Source: Micromonospora sp. MW-13
GTDB lineage: Bacteria > Actinomycetota > Actinomycetes > Mycobacteriales > Micromonosporaceae
Assembly: GCF_003434305.1 (NCBI RefSeq)
Contig: NZ_QKKX01000032.1
Location: 36,418-100,417, forward strand
Direction: 5' to 3'
Length of the DNA: 64,000 bases
Below, in pieces: positions 57,075 to 64,000 of this stretch (positions within the stretch are counted from its first letter, which is position 1; the number at the start of each line of letters is the position of its first letter). Under the pieces are notes generated by a model. The model ran no database searches. It was not told where the DNA came from and saw nothing but the letters and a program-made list of their open reading frames with translations. The translations under genes were made by a program, and so were the position numbers.

Positions 57075-57088
57075 CAGGTGTCCCTCCG

Positions 57089-57877
57089 TCACTCGTGTCG
57101 TGTCCCGCCTGCCGCCCGGTCGGCGGTCCACCCGCCGGGCAGGGCGTCGATCCGCGCCCCGGCGGCCGTGGCCACCACCAGCCGCCCCTCCGGCACCGCC
57201 TGCCAGCCGGGCTCGTCGTCGTGCGGTTCCGAGGCCAGCAGCACCGCGCCCGGGCTGCGCCGCAGCGACAGCGCGTGACCGGCGACGCTGGCCACGACGG
57301 TCTGCCCGTCGGTGAGCAGCAGGTTGAGCCGGGATCCGGGCGCCACCGCCGCGACCTGCGTCACCGTGCCGGCGACCGCCCGTGCCGGGTCGTCCCCGGC
57401 GCGCAGCCGGTGCCGGACCAGGGCCCAGAGCAGCGCGGCGTCGGTCGGCGCGTCGAGGGTGAGCAGGTCGCGGACGGGCAGCCGGCCGGCGAGCCCGGTC
57501 ACCGCGTCGGGCCAGCCGCGGACCACCCCGTTGTGGCTGAACAGCCACGGTCCCTCCGCGAACGGGGCGGCGGCCGTGTCGAGCACGGGCATGCCGACGG
57601 TGGCCGACCGGACGGCGGCCAGCACCGCGCCGCTGGTGGTGGCCGCGGCCAGCTCCGGCAGCGTCACGTCGCTCCAGATCGGCGTGCCCCGCCGATAGCG
57701 CACCGGCTCGCCGCCACCGGGCGGGTACCAGCCGACGCCGAAGCCGTCGGCGTTGACCGTCCCGCCGCCGCGCATGTCCCGGGGCGCCCAGGACTGCCGC
57801 GCCAGCGAGTGCGGCGGGTCGTACAGCAGGGCGCGCAGGCTCACCGGCGGCCCGACGTACGCCAGGTGCCGGCACAT
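57089..57877 (-). CDS. egtC: gamma-glutamyl hercynylcysteine S-oxide hydrolase
   Basis: A 262-residue class-II glutamine amidotransferase-type enzyme. The start is placed at ATG 57877 so that Cys2 (MCRHLAYVG) becomes the N-terminal nucleophile; an upstream frame extension would bury it. Further motifs are ADGFGVGWY and FSHNGVVRGW. It removes the gamma-glutamyl group from the sulfoxide intermediate. In the middle of the egt operon. Confidence 0.96.
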   Translation of the reverse strand: MCRHLAYVGPPVSLRALLYDPPHSLARQSWAPRDMRGGGTVNADGFGVGWYPPGGGEPVRYRRGTPIWSDVTLPELAAATTSGAVLAAVRSATVGMPVLDTAAAPFAEGPWLFSHNGVVRGWPDAVTGLAGRLPVRDLLTLDAPTDAALLWALVRHRLRAGDDPARAVAGTVTQVAAVAPGSRLNLLLTDGQTVVASVAGHALSLRRSPGAVLLASEPHDDEPGWQAVPEGRLVVATAAGARIDALPGGWTADRAAGGTRHE

Positions 57878-57944
57878 CAGGCGGCCCCGCCGCAAGGGTG
57901 CGCGGCGCCGGACGGCCGGGGCGCGGCGGCCACCGGGTGCGGTG

Positions 57945-59276
57945 TCACCGGGGCGACTCGTCCGGCCGGGCGTCGCGGGCGCAGCGGAAGCCGCTGAAGA
58001 TCTGCCGCCGGATCGGGTAGTCCCAGTTGCGGAACGTCCCCCGGCAGGCGGCCCGGTCGGTGCCGAACGATCCGCCGCGCAGCACCCGGTGGTCGTCGCC
58101 GAAGAACACCTCCGAGTACTCCCGATAGGGGAACGCGGCGAACCCGGGGTGCCCCCGGAAGGCGCTGGCGGTCCACTCCCACACGTCGCCGACGAGCTGG
58201 TGCACCCCCAGCGGCGACGCGCCCGCCGGGTACGCGCCCACCGGCGCCGGCCACAGGTGCCGCTGCCCGAGGTTGGCGTGCTCGGCGGTCGGCTCCTCGT
58301 CGCCCCACGGGTAGCGGCGGGACCGGTCGGTGGCCGGGTCCCAGCGGGCGGCCTTCTCCCACTCGGCCTCGGTGGGCAGCCGCTTGCCGGCCCACGCGGC
58401 GTACGCCTGCGCCTCGTACCAGCAGACGTGCACCACCGGCTCGTCGGCGCGCACGGGCGACCACCGGCCGAACCGCCGGTACGCCCACCCGTCGCCGTCG
58501 CGCCGCCAGTGCAGCGGGGCGGTCAGCCCGGCCTCGGTGCGGTGCCGCCAGCCGGCCTCGCTCCACCAGCGCGGGTCGTCGTAGCCGCCGTCGGCGATGA
58601 ACTCGGCGTACCGGCCGTTGCCGACCGGGGCCGCGTCGATGACGTACGCGGGCAGGTGGACGGTGTGCGCGGGGCGTTCGTTGTCCAGCGCCCACGGATC
58701 GGTGGAGGTGCCCATGGTGAACCCGCCGGCCGGGACGAGGACCTCGTCGGCGACCCGGGCGCGCGGCTCCGGCGGGGGCGGGGCGTGCAGGGCCGGCGGG
58801 CCGAGGCGGAGCTGGTGGGTGGCGAGCATGGTCTCGTCGTGCTGCTGCTCGTGCTGGACGATCATGCCGAAGGCGAACCCGTCGGCGACCAGCGGCCGGT
58901 CGGTGAACGGCACCCGGTCGAGCAGGTCGTGCACCTTGTCCCGGACGGCGGCGAGGTAGGCGCGGGCCTCGGCGGGCGGCAACAGCGGCAGCGCCGGGCG
59001 GTCCCGGCGTGGCTGCTTGAACGCGTCGTACAGGTCGTCGATGTCCCGCCGGACGGGCTCGCGCCCGCCGACGTCCCGGACCAGCCAGAGTTCCTCCTGG
59101 TTGCCGACGTGGGCGAGGTCCCACACCAGCGGGGACATGAGCGGCGAGTGCTGGCGCATCAGGTCGGCGTCGTCGACCGCCTCGGTGAGCAGGGCGGTGC
59201 GCGCCCGGGTGCGCTCCAGCTCGGCGGCGATTCGGTCGCGCAGCCGCTGCGTGCCGAGTTCGTGGATGGTGGTCAC
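57945..59276 (-). CDS. egtB: Ergothioneine sulfoxide synthase
   Basis: A 443-residue protein: an N-terminal DinB-like domain (HVGNQEE and the iron-ligand motif HEQQHDET near 150-157) and a C-terminal formylglycine-generating-enzyme-like domain (AGGFTMGTS, WYEAQAYAAWAGKRLPTEAEW, LRGGSFGT, RNWD). It uses Fe(II) and O2 to join hercynine to gamma-glutamylcysteine with sulfoxidation. The GTG start overlaps the egtA stop (GTGA). Confidence 0.97.
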   Translation of the reverse strand: MTTIHELGTQRLRDRIAAELERTRARTALLTEAVDDADLMRQHSPLMSPLVWDLAHVGNQEELWLVRDVGGREPVRRDIDDLYDAFKQPRRDRPALPLLPPAEARAYLAAVRDKVHDLLDRVPFTDRPLVADGFAFGMIVQHEQQHDETMLATHQLRLGPPALHAPPPPEPRARVADEVLVPAGGFTMGTSTDPWALDNERPAHTVHLPAYVIDAAPVGNGRYAEFIADGGYDDPRWWSEAGWRHRTEAGLTAPLHWRRDGDGWAYRRFGRWSPVRADEPVVHVCWYEAQAYAAWAGKRLPTEAEWEKAARWDPATDRSRRYPWGDEEPTAEHANLGQRHLWPAPVGAYPAGASPLGVHQLVGDVWEWTASAFRGHPGFAAFPYREYSEVFFGDDHRVLRGGSFGTDRAACRGTFRNWDYPIRRQIFSGFRCARDARPDESPR

Positions 59277-60508
59277 CTCGGTCCCCTCTCCGTGGCGGCC
59301 AGTCGCCGCCGTAGTGCGCGGGTGGTCTCGTCGTGCAGCGGGGCGGGCAGGTCGAGCCGGGGCAGGGCCGCCAGCGCCAGGTCGAGCAGGCCGGCGGCGG
59401 CGCGCGCCAGCGGGGGGTCGGCCAGCCCGTGCCGGGCCGCGGCGTCCCACCGGTCGGCCACCGGCGCGGCGACGCCCGCGGCGCGGGCCACCGTGGCGGG
59501 GTCGGCGAAGAGCGCGGCCAGCACGGCCAGCGGGAGCCGCCAGTCCGACCCGGGCTGGGCGTCCAGGTAGCGGATCTCCAGGTAGCCCCGGGGCCGGACG
59601 ACCGGGAACAGGGTGCTCAGGTGGTAGTCCAGGTCGTCGGTGGTGGGCGGGCGAGGCAGCGCCCCGGCGAGCCAGTCACCGAAGGTCACCCCCGCCGGCG
59701 GGGTCCAGTCGGCGGCGTCGCCGCGCAGGCAGAGCAGCGGTGCGGCCAGCGCGTACGCCGTCCAGGCCGGCACCGGGTCGGCGTCGGGCCGGGCCGGGGA
59801 CCAGACCGGCCGGGTGCGGGCGGGGTCGATGGCCAGCCAGGCCGCCATCCGGGCGGACGCCCAGCCGGTGCGCCGCCCGGCGTGCCGGCCGGCGGTGGCG
59901 AACGCGGCGAGCAGCGGCGGGCCGACCGCGTGCGCAGCCGCCCAGCGGGCCGCCACCTGGGCCGGCTCGCCGGCGTCGAGGCAGACCTGGAGGCCGGCGG
60001 TGCTGTACATCATGGTCCGGCCGGCCGGCCCACCCTGGTCGAAAACGCAGCGCATCGCGCGGTAGCGCGGGGTGTCAACGACCGGGCGCGGTGCCCGGAA
60101 CGGGTCGATGCCGGTGCGGCCGAGGACCAGGCCGGCGGCCCGGAGCAGGTCGGTGAGCTGGGCGATGTCGGCGTCGGTGGCCTCGATCAGCGCGGCGACC
60201 GAGGGTCGCGGCGGGGTGGATATCTCAAGCTGGCCGCCGGGCTCCACGGTCACGGCGCTGCCGTGCCGGAGCGGTGCGGCGGGGCTGGAGTCGTCGATGG
60301 TGACGGGGCTGTGTGGCCCCAGCGCCGCCAGCAGCCGCCCCCGGTCGACGGGGAGGGCGGGGTCGGCGGCGTCGTGCACGGTCCATTCCAGTTCGACGCC
60401 GGTGTGGGTGGGTGGGCCGGTCTTGAAGCAGATCCGGGCGATGTGCCGGGCGGCGTCGGCCGCCTCCCCCAACAGGGTGTTCCGGTCCAGCTCTGGTGAT
60501 GTCACCAC
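59273..60508 (-). CDS. egtA: Glutamate-cysteine ligase of ergothioneine synthesis
   Basis: A 411-residue GCS2-family ATP-dependent ligase. It makes gamma-glutamylcysteine for EgtB. Motifs include GVELEWTVHD, VTVEPGGQLEIST, MYSTAGLQVCLDAG and YLEIRYLDAQPG. GTG start; two GTG codons are adjacent. It heads the egtA-B-C-D operon. egtE is not seen in the window, and the last C-S cleavage may depend on a gene elsewhere. Confidence 0.95.
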   Translation of the reverse strand: MVTSPELDRNTLLGEAADAARHIARICFKTGPPTHTGVELEWTVHDAADPALPVDRGRLLAALGPHSPVTIDDSSPAAPLRHGSAVTVEPGGQLEISTPPRPSVAALIEATDADIAQLTDLLRAAGLVLGRTGIDPFRAPRPVVDTPRYRAMRCVFDQGGPAGRTMMYSTAGLQVCLDAGEPAQVAARWAAAHAVGPPLLAAFATAGRHAGRRTGWASARMAAWLAIDPARTRPVWSPARPDADPVPAWTAYALAAPLLCLRGDAADWTPPAGVTFGDWLAGALPRPPTTDDLDYHLSTLFPVVRPRGYLEIRYLDAQPGSDWRLPLAVLAALFADPATVARAAGVAAPVADRWDAAARHGLADPPLARAAAGLLDLALAALPRLDLPAPLHDETTRALRRRLAATERGPR

Positions 60509-60716
60509 GAGACGATTCCTCCCGCGCTGGTCGACTGACGATCGCCCCGGGCCGTGCGTGACCGTGACCGGTCGGACGTCCGCGGTGCCACCATCCTCTG
60601 TCTAGCAGACGAAATCCGCTCGCCTTGCTGTAACAGGTGTTTCGTCCCGGTCGGGTGTCCAGGGGCCGCCGACCCAGGTCAGGATGGGAGCGTCGCCCCG
60701 CCCGGGGTCTCGCCGG

Positions 60717-61559
60717 TCACGGCCTACGCCCCGTCTCTGTCGGGCCGGCCGGGGTAGCCGGGATGGCCGGTGGGGGCCGGCCGGAATCCGCCCGGGACAG
60801 CAGGTCCCGGCAGAAGTTCTCCACCTCGGCGGCCCCGCCGGCGGCGGCGACCAGGGGCGCGAAGCCGGGCTTCGCCAGCGCACTCTCCCGCTGGGCGGCC
60901 GACTTGGCCAGGTACGCCCGGCACAGCCCGGGCAGTTGGACGCCGGCGCCCGAGTGTCCCGGGCCGGTGGTCCGGCCGGGGGCGCGGGTGTCGGCGCTCG
61001 ACGCCCCGGGCCGCGCCGGGGTGGACGGGCCGACGCCGCCCGGCGTGGCGGTCGGGGCGGGGGACCTGCCGGGGTCGGATCGGGTGGGGCGGGGGGTGAC
61101 GGGACCGGAGTCGGTGGGGCTGACCGGCGCGGTGGACGGCGCCGGCGGGGGCGCCGGTTCCTCCGTCCGGTCCAGGGTGCCCGCCGCGACGGCGACGCCC
61201 GCGGTGGCGGTGGCGGCCAGCGTGCCGATCCAGGCGACCGCGCCGACGGTGAGCCGGCGCCGGCGGGGCGCCTGCGCCGGGGTCGGCGCCGGGGCCGCCC
61301 GGGCGGCCCGGAAGGCCGCCAGCGCCGCCTCCTCCCCGGCCAGCTCGCCGGGGCGGGTCGGTCCGGCCGCGGCGGCGAGCAGGCGGGCAAGCGGATCCCG
61401 GTCGGGACGGCCGAGGCCGGCGGTGTCCTCGCGGCCGGCGGCTGGACCCGGTCGGGACGCCGCAGCATCCCGGGCGGCGCGGGCCGCGTCGAGGAGCCGG
61501 TCCGACTCGGACCGGTCGGCGGGGCGCTGCCCGGGGCGGGCGGGTTGACGGAAGGTCAT
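60717..61559 (-). CDS. Membrane protein co-expressed with the sigma factor (anti-sigma-like)
   Basis: A 280-residue protein. Residues ~1-100 are Arg/Ala-rich and cytoplasmic; one TM helix lies at ~104-127 (LTVGAVAWIGTLAATATAGV); the outside part is Pro/Thr/Ser-rich, ending in a helical segment with two Cys (LCRAYLAK and NFCRDLL). Its ATG overlaps the sigma-factor stop (ATGA). The position and single TM suggest an anti-sigma or sigma-partner protein, although no zinc-finger motif (HxxxCxxC) is present. Confidence 0.8.
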   Translation of the reverse strand: MTFRQPARPGQRPADRSESDRLLDAARAARDAAASRPGPAAGREDTAGLGRPDRDPLARLLAAAAGPTRPGELAGEEAALAAFRAARAAPAPTPAQAPRRRRLTVGAVAWIGTLAATATAGVAVAAGTLDRTEEPAPPPAPSTAPVSPTDSGPVTPRPTRSDPGRSPAPTATPGGVGPSTPARPGASSADTRAPGRTTGPGHSGAGVQLPGLCRAYLAKSAAQRESALAKPGFAPLVAAAGGAAEVENFCRDLLSRADSGRPPPAIPATPAGPTETGRRP

Positions 61560-62203
61560 CGGTTTCCCCTCACGTCACCGTCCGCCGGCCCGACGTGCGG
61601 CGTGCCGGACGCCGACCGGTCCGCCCGGGGACGGGGCGGGGTGGCGGACGGCACCGCGGTCGGGGGCGGATCGTGACGTTGCACGAGTGCGGCGAGCCGA
61701 CGCAGGCCGCGGTGGGCGGCCGTGCGTACCGCGCCGGCCCGGCGGCCCAGCACCCGGCCGGCGGTCTCGGCGTCCAGGCCGATCACCGCGCGCAGCAGCA
61801 CCGCCTCGGCCTCCCGGGGCGGCAGGGTGGCGATCAGTTCGAGCGCGGCCTCGGTGCCGAGCGTCTCGCCGGCCCGCTCGGCCGTGTCGGCGTCACCGGC
61901 CAGGTCGCTGAGCGCCTGCACCGGCACCGGCACCGAGGGCCGCCGGCGCTGGCGGCGCAGATGGTCCATGGCCCGGTTCCGGGCGATGGTGACGGTCCAG
62001 GCGCGGAACTCCCCGCCGGTGAAGGTGGGCAGGTCGCGGGAGATCTGCAACCACGTCTCGGAGGCGACGTCCTCCGCCTCGGCCCCGACCAGCGCGGTCA
62101 GGTAGCGCAGCAGGCCGGGCTGGAGGCGACGGTAGAGGAACCGGAAGGCCTCCTCGTCGCCGGCCTGCGCCGCGACGACCGCCTCGTTCAGCTCACCGGC
62201 CAT
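61556..62203 (-). CDS. ECF (sigma-70 family) sigma factor
   Basis: A 215-residue protein of ECF size. Region 2 has DEEAFRFLYRRLQPGLLRYL, DVASETWLQISRDLP and FRAWTVTIARNRAMDHLRRQRR; region 4 has LPPREAEAVLLRAVIGLDAETAGRVLGRRAGAVRTAAHRGLRRL. It directs RNA polymerase to its own promoters. The C-terminal extension is Pro/Arg-rich. Start ATG 62203. It shares an operon with its membrane partner. Confidence 0.94.
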   Translation of the reverse strand: MAGELNEAVVAAQAGDEEAFRFLYRRLQPGLLRYLTALVGAEAEDVASETWLQISRDLPTFTGGEFRAWTVTIARNRAMDHLRRQRRRPSVPVPVQALSDLAGDADTAERAGETLGTEAALELIATLPPREAEAVLLRAVIGLDAETAGRVLGRRAGAVRTAAHRGLRRLAALVQRHDPPPTAVPSATPPRPRADRSASGTPHVGPADGDVRGNR

Positions 62204-62752
62204 GGCTCCGCCGTTCCCGTCGCCCGGTCCTCGAAGACCGGCACGCACCGACCGCCGCGCACGCGACGCCGACCCGGTCCGGCGGCCGGACCTCCTCCCG
62301 CACCATCAGCCCCCCGCTGACCAGATCACGCCCGACGCCGGTACGGCGCGGACGACATGTCGGGCGCAGCACGTGGCGCAGCCGTCAGCGGACGTTCCGC
62401 GCAACCGCCGCCGGTCCCGAGCCGGGCTAACGCTAGGAGTGGGGGGTCGGGGGGACAAGTCACCGACCGCCGGAAAAAGAGTGAGAATTATCAACCCGCG
62501 CACCCGGCGAGTCGCCGTAACACATCGGGGCCGGGCCGCGCCCGCGCCCGCCCGCGCAAGGGGCAGGCGGCCGGGTGATCCAGTTCACGCAGGCCACGAC
62601 CCGTCCGACCAGATCGCGTGACCGGCTGTCGCGGACCGGTCACAGGATATCCGGTGCTGCGGGCCGCCCACCGCCCGGCCGCCACGAAGGGCCCGTCCGA
62701 CTGGGCCGGATCACGAGAAGTACTCCGCGCCGGCTCTGGGTACGGTAGTGCC
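62204..62752 (+). other. Intergenic region between sigma factor and kinase
   Basis: 549 bases between divergent genes with no gene seen. It holds a small AT-rich pocket (around 62475-62500, GAGAATTATCAACC) and a perfect 8-bp inverted repeat GTGACCGG-N10-CCGGTCAC at 62618-62643, about 110 bases before the kinase start. The latter may be an operator. Confidence 0.5.
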
Positions 62753-64000
62753 GTGCTGTCTTCGGGAGTCGTACTCAGCGGTCGGTACCGCCTGGACGAC
62801 CGTGTCGCCACCGGCGGCATGGGTGACGTCTGGCGTGCCACGGACCAGATCCTCGGCCGCCAGGTCGCGGTGAAGGTCCTGCTCCCGGCGCTGGTCTCCG
62901 ACCCCGACTTCATCGCCCGGTTCCGGGCCGAGGCGCGGATCATGGCAGCCCTGCGGCACCCGGGCATCGTGCAGGTCTACGACTGCGGCGAGGACGACCT
63001 GCCCGACGGCGGGCGGGCCGACTACCTGGTCATGGAGTTCGTCGAGGGCCAGCCGTTGTCCCGGCGGATCGAGGCGGCCGGGCAACTCGACGTCGCCGAG
63101 ACCATGTCGATCGTCGCCCAGGCGGCGCAGGCGCTGCACGCGGCACACGACGGCGGCATCGTGCACCGCGACGTCAAGCCGAGCAACCTGCTGGTGCAGG
63201 AGGACGGCACCGTCGTCCTGGTCGACTTCGGGGTGGCCCGGTCGGTCAACGTCACGAGCATCACCAGCGCCAACGCGGTGCCGGGCACCGCGCTCTACAT
63301 GGCTCCCGAGCAGGCGGCCGGCCGGCCGGTCTCCGGGGCCACCGACATCTACGCGCTCGGCGCGGTGGCGTACTGCTGCCTGACCGGCGGGCCGCCGTTC
63401 ACCGGTGACAACCCGTTGCAGGTGGCCGTCCGGCACCTCGACGACGAGCCGCCGGAGTTGCCGCGGGAGATCCCGGCGCCGGTGCGGGACCTGGTGGGCC
63501 GGGCGCTGGCGAAGGACCCGGCCGAGCGGTTCGCCACCGGAGCGGCGATGGCCGAGGCGGCGCGGGCCACCATCGCGGACGGCTCGGCGCCGACCAGCAC
63601 CGTGCCGGTCCCGCTGCGCGGGGCCGCCGGCGTCGGCGTCGCCCCGGGCGCCAGCGGCACCACCCGCGACGACCTGCCACCGGTGCTGCGGCCCACCCCC
63701 TCCGCCGCCCGGCGCGGCGGGCGGCGCGGCACCCTGTTGGGCGCGATCGCGGCGGTGCTGGTGGCGCTGGCCGGCCTCGCCGCGGCCCTGGGCGCGGCGC
63801 AGAACGCGGACGCCCCCGCGACGAATTACCGGCCGACCGCCCCGGCGGCCGTGCCGACGCCGGGCGGCGACTCGGCCGCCACCGAGGAGGCCGCGGTCGA
63901 CGGGGGTCGCACCGACCGGCCGGGCCCGGTCCGCTCCTCGGCCCCGGCCAGCGCCACGGCGACCCCGCAGCCGAGCGAGTCGGCCGCCCCGGGGTCGACC
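62753..64000 (+). CDS. Ser/Thr protein kinase, PknB-like, partial
   Basis: The first 416 residues; the gene runs off the window. The kinase domain (~10-275) has GGMGDVW (glycine loop), VAVKVL (Lys), HRDVKPSNLL (catalytic loop), VDFGVAR (DFG) and YMAPEQAAG. After a Pro/Ala linker there is one TM helix (~325-345) and an Ala/Thr/Pro-rich outside part with no PASTA repeat so far. It starts with GTG. Substrates unknown; in the same region as a sigma factor, it may be part of a stress-signalling set. Confidence 0.93.
   Translation, partial: MLSSGVVLSGRYRLDDRVATGGMGDVWRATDQILGRQVAVKVLLPALVSDPDFIARFRAEARIMAALRHPGIVQVYDCGEDDLPDGGRADYLVMEFVEGQPLSRRIEAAGQLDVAETMSIVAQAAQALHAAHDGGIVHRDVKPSNLLVQEDGTVVLVDFGVARSVNVTSITSANAVPGTALYMAPEQAAGRPVSGATDIYALGAVAYCCLTGGPPFTGDNPLQVAVRHLDDEPPELPREIPAPVRDLVGRALAKDPAERFATGAAMAEAARATIADGSAPTSTVPVPLRGAAGVGVAPGASGTTRDDLPPVLRPTPSAARRGGRRGTLLGAIAAVLVALAGLAAALGAAQNADAPATNYRPTAPAAVPTPGGDSAATEEAAVDGGRTDRPGPVRSSAPASATATPQPSESAAPGST

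Overview
The window is very GC-rich DNA with many GTG starts and dense ATGA/GTGA stop-start overlaps. It carries ergothioneine genes, an ECF sigma factor, a PASTA-less Ser/Thr kinase and sortase-type surface proteins. This points to a filamentous actinomycete, most likely Micromonosporaceae. That placement is inferred from gene content and style; no marker gene allows a firm name.

1-19584 (all leftward): one end of a nonribosomal peptide cluster, running off the window at position 1. In transcription order it holds an Ala-type A-T-C initiation NRPS; two AsnO/SyrP-like Fe(II)/2-oxoglutarate hydroxylases; a large NRPS (C*-A with an embedded FkbM methyltransferase-T-C-T) with a Glu-like pocket; a thioesterase-like protein with a Cys nucleophile (GDCLG); a normal type II thioesterase; a mycofactocin-type SDR; a Thr-type C*-A-T protein; a free-standing T-C protein; and a partial Ser-type C*-A protein. 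C* marks a condensation-like domain without the HHxxxDG motif. All but one junction overlap by 4-8 bases. The combination of a free Thr loader, a Cys acyltransferase and A-less C-T or T-C units resembles the SyrB1/SyrC/SyrE or CmaE in-trans aminoacyl-shuttle logic, here without a halogenase. This is the most promising undescribed system in the window.

20121-26470: a GNAT, a Phd/YefM-like antitoxin candidate, the tRNA 2'-phosphotransferase KptA, SmpB, a two-TM protein of unknown function, tRNA-Gln(CUG), the RNA ligase RtcB, and an atypical tRNA-like gene (anticodon GCC, C instead of U at position 33) 33 bases ahead of rtcB. A 40-residue basic small ORF ends just before an intrinsic terminator. 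Together these form a small RNA-repair and rescue neighbourhood.

26666-46932: mostly housekeeping and accessory single genes. They include an esterase, a DinB protein, a VanX-type dipeptidase, a cyclophilin, a glycosyltransferase/NodB deacetylase/DMT operon, a D,D-carboxypeptidase, a UvrA-like ABC ATPase, a large M48 membrane protease, a Cx5R phosphatase, an MNT-fold nucleotidyltransferase pair (toxin-antitoxin-like), a Tat-exported 5'-nucleotidase, a geranylgeranyl-reductase-type flavoprotein, a small winged-helix protein and a DHA2 MFS pump.

47045-54476: a cell-surface region with a lysozyme-like secreted protein, a repeat-rich 0.8-kb intergenic region, an LPVTG-anchored protein, a DUF4012 protein, a GT4 glycosyltransferase, a low-molecular-weight tyrosine phosphatase, and a Wzc-like BY-kinase whose gene overlaps the phosphatase gene tail-to-tail.

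54854-64000: an acidic small protein; a GDT1-type Mn2+ exporter under a yybP-ykoY riboswitch; egtA-egtB-egtC-egtD (ergothioneine, no egtE seen); an ECF sigma factor with a membrane partner; and the start of a Ser/Thr protein kinase. Two copies of a roughly 20-bp-arm palindromic repeat (28959 and 47990) share one core sequence.
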